A stretch of DNA of 21,173 nt from JAKVAV01 sp964635965 (GTDB lineage: Bacteria > Bacteroidota > Bacteroidia > Flavobacteriales_D > Cryomorphaceae): NCBI GenBank assembly GCA_964635965.1, contig CAZWQX010000061.1, forward strand, positions 1-21,173, written 5' to 3'. Position numbers and translations under genes: made by a program. Positions 15,240 through 21,173 of this stretch are shown here, one piece after another (position 1 is the stretch's first letter; every line of letters starts with the position of its first letter). Below the pieces are notes generated by a model, which ran no database searches, was not told the origin of the DNA, and saw only the letters and a list, made by a program, of their open reading frames with translations.

Positions 15240-17687
15240 ATGCTTGATAATTCCGTTGCACTAAATTGGTTCGATTCCAAGGGGTGGAGACCCTTTCTTT
15301 TCCAACAGGAAACTTGGCAGGCTTGTGTTAACAGAGAGTCGGGATTACTTAATGCCCCTACGGGAAGTGGGAAGACGTATGCCTTATTCATCGGTGCTGT
15401 TTTAGAATACCTCAATCATCAAAAGAATGGTTTTGATTCCAGTGAGAAGGGATTGAAAATCATCTGGATCACCCCGATTAGAGCATTATCTAAAGATATT
15501 CGAACGGCTTGCCAATCCTTTTGCGACGAGATCGGTTTGCCTTGGAAAGTGGCTATCAGAACAGGAGATACGTCAACTTCCGAGCGCACTAAACAACGCA
15601 GGAGCCCACCTGATATGTTGATCACCACTCCGGAGAGTATGCATTTAATCATGGCTTCTAAAGGATATAAGAAGTTCTTCTCAACTCTGCGTTTCATTGT
15701 CGCTGATGAGTGGCATGAACTAATGGGGTCAAAAAGGGCAGTATTGCTAGAACTTGCCTTGTCTCGACTCAAGACTATTGCAAACCCTTGTATTTGGGGT
15801 ATTTCAGCAACCATTGGGAATATGGAGCAGGCAATGGAAGTGTTGTTTGGAACGGACTACCGACCAGGCGTGCAACGATATATTCGTTCCAACATTGAAA
15901 AAGATATCGAAGTCGTTCCTATCATCCCTGAGGAAATCGAAAAATATCCCTGGGCAGGTCACCTCGGTGTAAAATTGGCCGAATCTGTTTTGCCCATTTT
16001 GGAGAAAAGCAAAACAACGCTGATTTTCACAAATACTCGATCTCAAGCCGAAATTTGGTATCAACATCTCTTAGCGCTTAAACCCGATCTCGCAGGCCTA
16101 ATGGCAATGCATCATGGCTCAATTAGCAGAGAGTTGAGAGATTGGGTTGAAGACGCTTTGCACGAGGAAAAGCTCAAATGTGTGGTTTGCACGAGTTCTT
16201 TGGATTTGGGCGTGGATTTTCGACCTGTAGAGACAATTATTCAGATTGGCAGCCCTAAAGGTATTGCCAGATTCGTTCAGAGGGCGGGTAGAAGTGGTCA
16301 TGCACCTGGTGAAAAGTCGGTGATTTATTTTCTGCCTACTAACGCATTGCAATTAATAGAGTGTGCAGCAATTAAATCTGCAATTAGTGAGAACGACCTA
16401 GAGGATAGGATGCCCTACATAAGAAGCTTCGATGTGCTGTCCCAGTATTTGGTGACATTGGCGGTATCTGATGGTTTTTATCCGAAGAATATTTTGCGAG
16501 AGGTCCGCTCTACCTTCTCTTATGAAAGTATTTCAGAAGAAGAGTGGGCTAGGGTGTTGGATTTCATTACCAAAGGGGGGAAATCACTGGAGGCATATGA
16601 CGAATTTGCCAAGGTTCAAATTGATGATACAGGACTTTATCAAGTAGTCAATAGAGGAATTGCCATGCGTCACCGCCTTTCTATTGGAGCGATAGTAAGC
16701 GACGCAATGCTTCAAGTAAAATTTCAATCAGGTGGCTACTTGGGTTCAATAGAAGAGTGGTTTATTTCAAAGTTGAATCCCGGGGACACATTTTGGTTTG
16801 CGGGAAGGCCATTAGAACTAATCCGCATTAAGGAAATGACGGTTCATGTAAAAATGAGCAAAAAGAAGAAAGGTGCTGTACCAAGCTGGCAAGGCGGGAG
16901 AATGCCGTTGTCATCAATGCTGTCTGAACACTTGCGGAAACAAATTGGAAAGCTGGCAAATGGGCAAGTCAAGGGTGAAGAACTTTTGGCGGTGAAGCCA
17001 ATCATCGAAACCCAAATGGGAAGGTCGTCGGTTCCTAGAAATACAGAGCTATTGATAGAAAAGTTTACCGGACGAGAAGGTTGTCATTTGTTTGTATATC
17101 CATTTGAAGGCAGATTCGTTCATGAGGGTTTGGCCTCCTTACTAGCTTATAGATTATCCCTTTTCAAGCCTCTTAGCTTCAGTATTGCATTGAACGATTA
17201 CGGGTTTGAATTGCTTTGCGACCAGGACATTCCAATTGAAGACGGGATAGATTCAGATATTTTCTCGGATGAGCACCTTTCTCAGGATATTGCTGCCAGC
17301 CTGAATCAAAGTGAAATGGCAAGACGCAGGTTCAGGGATATTGCGGGCATTGCAGGGCTGGTATTTAAGGGGTTTCCCGGCAAACATCAAAAGGAGAAAC
17401 ACCTGCAGTCTTCGGCACAATTATTCTTCGATGTCTTTAAAGATTACGAATCGGATAATTTGCTCTTCAAACAAGCATTTACTGAGGTTATGGAATTCCA
17501 AATTGAAGAGGTCAGATTGAGAAAGGCTTTGAAAAGAATTGCATCTCAGAAAATAGTACTCAAATACCCTGAAAATCCAACGCCTTTCTGTTTTCCGATA
17601 TTGGTGGATCGATTGCGTGAGAGAATGACAAATGAAAAGCTCGAGGACAGGATTAAGAAGATGACGCTGAAACTGGAAAAAGCTTGA
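15240..17687 (+). CDS. Ligase-associated DEXH-box DNA helicase (Lhr-like)
   Basis: This is a predicted ATP-driven DNA translocase/helicase of the Lhr-core type that works with the ligase-associated repair proteins. From the ATG at 15240 it has 815 residues, the usual size of the TIGR04121-like family. Motif I is APTGSGKT (39-46), motif Ia TPIRALSKD (78-86), motif II DEWH (156-159), motif III SAT (189-191), motif V TSSLDLGVDF (318-327) and motif VI QRAGRSGH (347-354). The C-terminal half holds the winged-helix and Lhr-specific domains that wrap single-stranded DNA. An alternative TTG start at 15234 overlaps the reductase stop as TTGA and would add two residues; I prefer the ATG. The end overlaps pdeM by four bases. 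Confidence 0.93.
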   Translation: MLDNSVALNWFDSKGWRPFLFQQETWQACVNRESGLLNAPTGSGKTYALFIGAVLEYLNHQKNGFDSSEKGLKIIWITPIRALSKDIRTACQSFCDEIGLPWKVAIRTGDTSTSERTKQRRSPPDMLITTPESMHLIMASKGYKKFFSTLRFIVADEWHELMGSKRAVLLELALSRLKTIANPCIWGISATIGNMEQAMEVLFGTDYRPGVQRYIRSNIEKDIEVVPIIPEEIEKYPWAGHLGVKLAESVLPILEKSKTTLIFTNTRSQAEIWYQHLLALKPDLAGLMAMHHGSISRELRDWVEDALHEEKLKCVVCTSSLDLGVDFRPVETIIQIGSPKGIARFVQRAGRSGHAPGEKSVIYFLPTNALQLIECAAIKSAISENDLEDRMPYIRSFDVLSQYLVTLAVSDGFYPKNILREVRSTFSYESISEEEWARVLDFITKGGKSLEAYDEFAKVQIDDTGLYQVVNRGIAMRHRLSIGAIVSDAMLQVKFQSGGYLGSIEEWFISKLNPGDTFWFAGRPLELIRIKEMTVHVKMSKKKKGAVPSWQGGRMPLSSMLSEHLRKQIGKLANGQVKGEELLAVKPIIETQMGRSSVPRNTELLIEKFTGREGCHLFVYPFEGRFVHEGLASLLAYRLSLFKPLSFSIALNDYGFELLCDQDIPIEDGIDSDIFSDEHLSQDIAASLNQSEMARRRFRDIAGIAGLVFKGFPGKHQKEKHLQSSAQLFFDVFKDYESDNLLFKQAFTEVMEFQIEEVRLRKALKRIASQKIVLKYPENPTPFCFPILVDRLRERMTNEKLEDRIKKMTLKLEKA

Positions 17688-18313
17688 AACTTACGGTGCG
17701 AAATAGTGAATTTGACTTATTGCCTGAAAGAGCTTTATGGCGAGAGGACAATAGGACTCTTATTTTAGCCGATCTGCACCTGGGAAAGGTGAATCATTTT
17801 CGAAGAAACGGAATTGCCGTGCCCAGGATGGCAGAGCGCAATAATCTGTGGAGACTTTCAGGGCTTATAAAAGACTATAAGCCTGATCGGCTAATCTTTC
17901 TGGGGGATTTGTTTCATAGTAAAATGAATCTCGCGTGGGAAGAGTTTGTTGATTTTCGAAAGATGTTTCAACATACAAAAATGGTACTGGTAAAAGGCAA
18001 TCATGACATTCTGAGGGATGACGACTTCTATGCTGCAAACTTAGAATTAACTGATTTACTAGAAGAGGATGGAATGGTGTTCTCACACGATAGAATAGAG
18101 ACAGAAGCCTTCAATATCTATGGCCATATACACCCCTGCGTTCGATTAAGAGGTAGAGCCAAGCAATCATTAAGATTGCCGTGTTTCTTTTTTTCTGATC
18201 AGTATGGGATCCTTCCTTCTTTTGGGGATTTTACGGGAGGTTATGTGATTTCTCCACGAAAGACCGATAGGGTTTTTGTGCCGTTAGAAAAAGAGGTGAT
18301 TGAAATAGATTAA
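17684..18313 (+). CDS. pdeM: Ligase-associated DNA damage response endonuclease PdeM
   Basis: This metallophosphoesterase acts as a DNA endonuclease in the ligase-associated repair set. The 209-residue protein has all five metal-site blocks: DLHLGK with Asp30 and His32, GDLFHSK with Asp75, KGNHDIL with Asn106 and His107, FSHDR with His135, and YGHIHP with His148 and His150. The opening (FDLLPERALW, then LILADLHLGK) is family-typical. The first in-frame ATG lies after the first metal motif, so translation must begin at TTG 17684, which overlaps the helicase TGA as TTGA, or at GTG 17696. The TAA stop overlaps the stop of the convergent fructosamine kinase gene. Family placement is firm. Confidence 0.92.
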   Translation: MKLTVRNSEFDLLPERALWREDNRTLILADLHLGKVNHFRRNGIAVPRMAERNNLWRLSGLIKDYKPDRLIFLGDLFHSKMNLAWEEFVDFRKMFQHTKMVLVKGNHDILRDDDFYAANLELTDLLEEDGMVFSHDRIETEAFNIYGHIHPCVRLRGRAKQSLRLPCFFFSDQYGILPSFGDFTGGYVISPRKTDRVFVPLEKEVIEID

Positions 18314-19197
18314 ATGTGTTTTCTCAGGATATTGATTACCTGTGAAGTATAACTTCCGCCAAACAAGTTTACATGGGCCATCAGAGGATAAAGATTAGCT
18401 ATGTGAATTCGTTCTTCCCATCCTTCTTCTAGGGGAAAAACCTCGTTATATGCATCGTAAAATCTTTTGTCAAAGCCTCCGAATAGCTTGCTCATCCCAA
18501 TATCCATTTCTCGATGCCCATAATATACGGCTGGATCAAAAATAACAGCATCTCCTTCTGAGTCAGTCATAAAATTACCTGTCCATAAATCCCCGTGAAT
18601 AGCCGAAGGAGGCTCTTTAGGAAAGTATTTTTCAATTCTTCCAAGTAATTTGTCGAATAGTCGGAGCATTTCAAATTTAGCCTGTCCGTTTTCTGTTGCT
18701 AAATCCAATTGGGGTTTGATTCTCATTTCCGCAAAGAACTCGTGCCAGTTGTCAATAGGGCTGTTTATTTGATGGAGACTTCCTAAATAGTTGTTGTATT
18801 GTAGGCCAAATGTGTCATTCGTTTCCAGGTGCATTTTGGCCAATTTTCTTCCGAAGTCCTCCCAAAATGTATGTCGCCTATTGGTGCTATTGATGTTTTC
18901 CATCAAAACCCATTGCACCTCTTCTGTTTCGCCTGTAGAGATTGATTTTGGGATTCTGAATTCACTGTGTTCTAAAAGGAAATCCAGCCCTTTTGCCTCC
19001 GCCTCGAACATACCCGGGAATTCTTTGGCGTTGTTCATTTTCGCGAAAAACGTACCCTTCGTAGTTTCAATTCTGCGTGCATCGTTTATACTACCTCCAC
19101 CGACAACACTTATTCTCTGAATTTCAGCAGAATTGCCGACATGTTCGCGAATACTGCGCTGCCAGTCTAAAGAGAGATTTTGGTTTAGAACATCCAT
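18310..19197 (-). CDS. Fructosamine/ketosamine kinase family protein
   Basis: Members phosphorylate sugar-amine adducts on proteins (fructosamines, ribulosamines), which destabilises them and repairs glycation damage. The 295-residue protein has a protein-kinase-like fold: GGGSINDA at 33-40 is the nucleotide loop, and Lys53 in TFFAKMN is the ATP-contacting lysine. HGDLWTGN at 201-208 is the catalytic loop with Asp203, and DPAVYYGHREMD at 221-232 is the metal-binding segment. The C-terminal YPLMAHVNLFGGSY is also family-typical. It is a single gene, convergent with pdeM, and the two stop codons overlap. The upstream 116-base gap also holds the plus-strand tRNA promoter. Confidence 0.92.
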   Translation of the reverse strand: MDVLNQNLSLDWQRSIREHVGNSAEIQRISVVGGGSINDARRIETTKGTFFAKMNNAKEFPGMFEAEAKGLDFLLEHSEFRIPKSISTGETEEVQWVLMENINSTNRRHTFWEDFGRKLAKMHLETNDTFGLQYNNYLGSLHQINSPIDNWHEFFAEMRIKPQLDLATENGQAKFEMLRLFDKLLGRIEKYFPKEPPSAIHGDLWTGNFMTDSEGDAVIFDPAVYYGHREMDIGMSKLFGGFDKRFYDAYNEVFPLEEGWEERIHIANLYPLMAHVNLFGGSYTSQVINILRKHI

Positions 19198-19270
19198 CCG
19201 TTTTGCATCAATCGGGCTCTATTTTGAATTACCAAAAGCTAAAGTTAGCAGATATTCTTCGGATAATTTT

Positions 19271-19301
19271 TTTGCACCGGTGAAACGATAGTGTAATTTT
19301 G
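19271..19301 (+). promoter_or_regulatory. Promoter of the CAT-anticodon tRNA gene
   Basis: TTTG at 19271-19274 and TAATTTTG at 19294-19301 match the Bacteroidota -33 (TTG) and -7 (TAnnTTTG) elements, with a 19-base spacer. Predicted transcription start is near 19307, a few bases before the mature tRNA 5' end at 19314. This is the best-formed promoter in the window. Confidence 0.75.
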
Positions 19302-19313
19302 ACGGCTCCTTCG

Positions 19314-19387
19314 GGGCCCATAGCTCAGCTGGTTAGAGCAGCAGACTCATAATCTGAAGGTCGAAGGTTCAAGTCCTTCTGGGCCCA
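19314..19387 (+). tRNA. tRNA with CAT anticodon (elongator Met, or Ile2)
   Basis: The 74-base cloverleaf has acceptor arms GGGCCCA and TGGGCCC, a D-stem GCTC/GAGC, an anticodon loop CTCATAA with CAT at 19348-19350, and a T-arm GAAGG-TTCAAGT-CCTTC. The discriminator is A19387 and the CCA end is not encoded. The paired G1-C72 and the absence of three G-C pairs in the anticodon stem rule out the initiator tRNA. Elongator Met and lysidine-modified Ile2 cannot be separated with certainty by eye. The top anticodon pair (G with A) is mismatched. Confidence 0.95.
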
Positions 19388-19396
19388 CTTCTAATT

Positions 19397-19424
19397 GCCG
19401 CGTTTCAATCGCGGCTTTTTTTTT
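19397..19424 (+). terminator. Rho-independent terminator after the tRNA
   Basis: GCCGCG (19397-19402) pairs with CGCGGC (19410-19415) around a seven-base loop, followed by nine T residues (19416-19424). It lies 10 bases after the tRNA, which is therefore transcribed alone. Confidence 0.85.
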
Positions 19425-19499
19425 GCGTTAAGCTGTTGTGAACGAAGGGTTAAACTTGAAAAATTATTCGATTTTTCAGCAAAGGGATTGAATTTGTCT

Positions 19500-19507
19500 T
19501 ATATTTG
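19500..19507 (+). promoter_or_regulatory. Candidate -7 element for the secreted repeat protein
   Basis: TATATTTG matches TAnnTTTG exactly and lies about 86 bases before the ATG at 19594. No good TTG is seen 19-21 bases upstream, so the promoter is only partly supported. It would give an mRNA leader of about 80 bases that contains a long hairpin. Confidence 0.45.
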
Positions 19508-19526
19508 ATGCTGTTTGTAAGACCAA

Positions 19527-19560
19527 AAAAGGCTTTTGTCGAAACCAGCAAAGGCCTTTT
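19527..19560 (+). promoter_or_regulatory. Leader hairpin upstream of the secreted repeat protein
   Basis: AAAAGGCTTTTG (19527-19538) pairs with CAAAGGCCTTTT (19549-19560) along 12 positions, with one G-T wobble, around a ten-base loop. T-rich sequence follows (T-run at 19557-19560, then scattered T to 19574). It sits between the candidate promoter and the start codon, so it could be an attenuator, a stabilising 5' hairpin, or a second terminator for leftward readthrough. Confidence 0.5.
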
Positions 19561-19593
19561 GTTGTCTCTATTTTAACCAAAACCAATCATTCG

Positions 19594-21173
19594 ATGAAAA
19601 CCATCTGGCCAGTTCAAAAGGGATTTCTTGCGCCCTGTTGTAGCGCGATTGTAGCGCTTTTTTCAATTGTAATTCTTACGACTAATTCAACCTATGCACA
19701 AGGAGGAAGTTCACCCGAACTTGTTCGTGTTTGCGACATTACGGATTACTCTGAATCCTCAGGAGCACATGGATTGTGGTTGAATAATGTAACCGGAATC
19801 GCGGACGACAAATACGCCTTCGCTTCAGGAGCTCCCGGAACACTCGAAATTTTCAGCGATGGGACAGCTAGACTGAGAGGTAGGGTTTTTAATAAATCCA
19901 ACAGCACTCTCGCCTGGGACATTGACTATTACTTCTCAGATCAAAGTGATTGGGCGACTTGGTCCGGACTTGGTAGAGATTATAAGGATGAAGCAGGCGT
20001 AGTTGGTGCCAACTATCTTGATTGGGATTACTTCATTTTTGATCCCACTGAAACCTCGACGCTTACAGGGGTAGATGGTTTGGAAGGATCTTCTTTGACT
20101 ATTACCCATAGACCTGCTAATTATGAATTCGGATTGCAAATTGGGCTGGCCGCAAATAGCAAGAATTCAAATGATGGTGCCTCGACTTGGTTTTTTTATA
20201 ACGGTACTGTTTTCGGAGCTACGGTTAGTGGAAATGGTGATTTAAATCTTAATACAAACTGCAGAGATGTTATTGAAGAGTGTCCTCTCGAACAGTATGC
20301 TGTAAACGATCACATCTTATGGTTGCCAAATGTTGCGAGTGGTTCTGATTGGGTGCCGGCTCCTAGTGGAGTATTTCTCGCGGAATTGGCAGGTGGCGAA
20401 GCACGTATTTATGGTGAGATACAAAATCAGAATGACCCCTCATTGGTTTTATGTGTTGATTTCTGGTTCTCAAACAAGGCTGATTGGGCAACTTGGTCAG
20501 GACTTGGACGAGGAATAAAGGGAAACCCATCGAACATAAATGGAAATAATGTAAACTGGGATTTTTACATATTTAACCCTAATCGCGCCAGTGTCTTAAC
20601 GGGATGTTCTCCTTCAACCGCGGGGTCTTACATTACCGTAACCCATCGGCCTGCAGATTACAATTTCGGATTACAAGTTGGGCTTGGAGCCAACGACAAG
20701 AACAGTGAGTTTGGAGCATCTGTTTGGTTCTTCACTGACGGAACCTTCCAAGGAAATACCGTTGACCACCATGGCGATGTAAACTCTATTAGTGGTTGCC
20801 CTCCTCCTCCAAATATTATCTGTTTTGATAACCCACCTGTTCTTACCTGTCCTGCTGATATTACTTTGGATTGTAACTCTAGCACGGATCCGTCTATCAC
20901 AGGTGAGGCTACCTCCGATAGACCCAATTCCGATTGTCCTCTTGATGTAGCAATTTTCTTTGAAGATTCTGACCCTGATGGGAATTGTCCTACGGTAATT
21001 ACTCGTACCTGGACCTTGATTGATGAATACGGTTATACGATTTCATGTGACCAAACAATTACCCTCGTAGACGACGAGGCCCCTGAGCTGTTGATGCCTG
21101 CAGTATTAGAAGACGATATAACGTGTACGGAGATCAGTTTGGAAGATGCGACAGCGTTTGCGAACGGCGAGTT
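19594..21173 (+). CDS. Secreted surface repeat protein with HYR-like domains, N-terminal part
   Basis: The ORF is open from the ATG at 19594 to the right edge, 526 codons, and is cut by the window end. An N-terminal basic stretch and hydrophobic segment (about 14-34, ending in STYAQ) is a signal peptide, with cleavage near residue 35. Two copies of an unrecognised domain follow, residues 59-218 and 240-397. Both share HxLWL, SDWATWSGLGR-like, NWDFYIF-like, THRPAxYxFGLQ and GASxWFF segments. From about 414 a HYR-like repeat begins, with PPVLTCPADITLDC and later ITLVDDEAPEL, which often repeats many times in giant Bacteroidota adhesins exported by the type 9 system. The C-terminal sorting domain, if present, lies outside the window. 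Function is unknown beyond surface or extracellular location. Confidence 0.85.
   Translation, partial: MKTIWPVQKGFLAPCCSAIVALFSIVILTTNSTYAQGGSSPELVRVCDITDYSESSGAHGLWLNNVTGIADDKYAFASGAPGTLEIFSDGTARLRGRVFNKSNSTLAWDIDYYFSDQSDWATWSGLGRDYKDEAGVVGANYLDWDYFIFDPTETSTLTGVDGLEGSSLTITHRPANYEFGLQIGLAANSKNSNDGASTWFFYNGTVFGATVSGNGDLNLNTNCRDVIEECPLEQYAVNDHILWLPNVASGSDWVPAPSGVFLAELAGGEARIYGEIQNQNDPSLVLCVDFWFSNKADWATWSGLGRGIKGNPSNINGNNVNWDFYIFNPNRASVLTGCSPSTAGSYITVTHRPADYNFGLQVGLGANDKNSEFGASVWFFTDGTFQGNTVDHHGDVNSISGCPPPPNIICFDNPPVLTCPADITLDCNSSTDPSITGEATSDRPNSDCPLDVAIFFEDSDPDGNCPTVITRTWTLIDEYGYTISCDQTITLVDDEAPELLMPAVLEDDITCTEISLEDATAFANGE
19768..20247 (+). repeat. Tandem domain, copy 1 (coding repeat)
   Basis: This stretch encodes residues 59-218 of the surface protein. 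It matches the next copy in order over its whole length, including DWATWSGLGR, DWDYFIFDP, THRPANYEFGLQIGL, GASTWFF and a GNGDLN end. The DNA copies have diverged, so the duplication is old. Confidence 0.8.
20311..20784 (+). repeat. Tandem domain, copy 2 (coding repeat)
   Basis: This stretch encodes residues 240-397. It shows the same ordered motifs as copy 1: HILWLPN, DWATWSGLGR, NWDFYIFNP, THRPADYNFGLQVGL, GASVWFF and HHGDVN. A 21-residue linker containing two cysteines separates the copies. Confidence 0.8.

Noticed and set aside
15419..15814. Minus-strand open frame of 131 codons.
   Set aside because: It lies fully inside the helicase motif region on the opposite strand and is a shadow frame.
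19314..19424. tRNA as an integration (att) site for a mobile element.
   Set aside because: No integrase, no repeated copy of the tRNA 3' end is seen in the window, and a terminator follows directly.
20658..20927. Minus-strand open frame of 89 codons, and another at 19936-20139.
   Set aside because: Both are antisense to the surface protein, whose signal peptide and tandem domain pattern confirm the plus-strand frame.

Overview
The window looks like chromosomal DNA of a Bacteroidota bacterium, most likely Flavobacteriales (a Cryomorphaceae/Schleiferiaceae-like lineage is a guess). The pointers are lineage-typical families: a b558-type SdhC, a sigma-70/FecR/TonB-receptor cascade followed by a DUF4249 lipoprotein, and a HYR-repeat secreted giant protein. 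Genes also lack Shine-Dalgarno sequences, and several intergenic gaps carry TAnnTTTG-type -7 elements. There are no insertion sequences, prophage genes or CRISPR arrays.

Layout, left to right. (1) 122-3697: succinate dehydrogenase operon sdhC-sdhA-sdhB, closed by a clear rho-independent terminator. (2) 3744-4112: a four-helix membrane protein whose ATG directly follows the terminator T-run; its stop codon overlaps that of a convergent ligase. (3) 4109-6720 (minus): ATP-dependent DNA ligase and MBL-fold exonuclease, half of the 'ligase-associated' DNA repair module. (4) 6793-8204 (plus): a RidA/aminomuconate-deaminase-like protein overlapping a YhdH/AcuI-type NADPH oxidoreductase. (5) 14133-8332 (minus): a cell-surface signalling and uptake operon, ECF sigma - FecR - TonB receptor with STN domain - DUF4249 lipoprotein, then a second FecR (GTG start) and a previously unlisted 49-codon basic ORF. 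(6) 14254-18313 (plus): aldo/keto reductase - Lhr-like DEXH helicase - PdeM phosphoesterase; the last two are the other half of the repair module. (7) 19197-18310 (minus): fructosamine kinase family protein, stop-to-stop overlapped with pdeM. (8) 19314-19387: a tRNA with CAT anticodon, with a well-formed promoter and terminator. (9) 19594 to the right edge: the N-terminal part of a secreted repeat protein with two tandem ~160-residue copies of an unrecognised domain and the first HYR-like repeats.

How the genes work together. The Sdh complex passes electrons from succinate to (mena)quinone. Ligase, exonuclease, helicase and PdeM are known as one co-occurring set; here the set is split into two operons of opposite orientation, 8.5 kb apart, with the signalling operon and three metabolic genes between them. 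The sigma/FecR/TonB/DUF4249 genes should form a trans-envelope regulatory loop in which substrate binding at the outer-membrane receptor activates the sigma factor. The second FecR and the small downstream ORF are the least expected parts of the window. Nothing here proves a wholly new system; the best candidates are the FecR2/small-ORF tail, the split repair module, and the tandem-domain surface protein with its structured leader.
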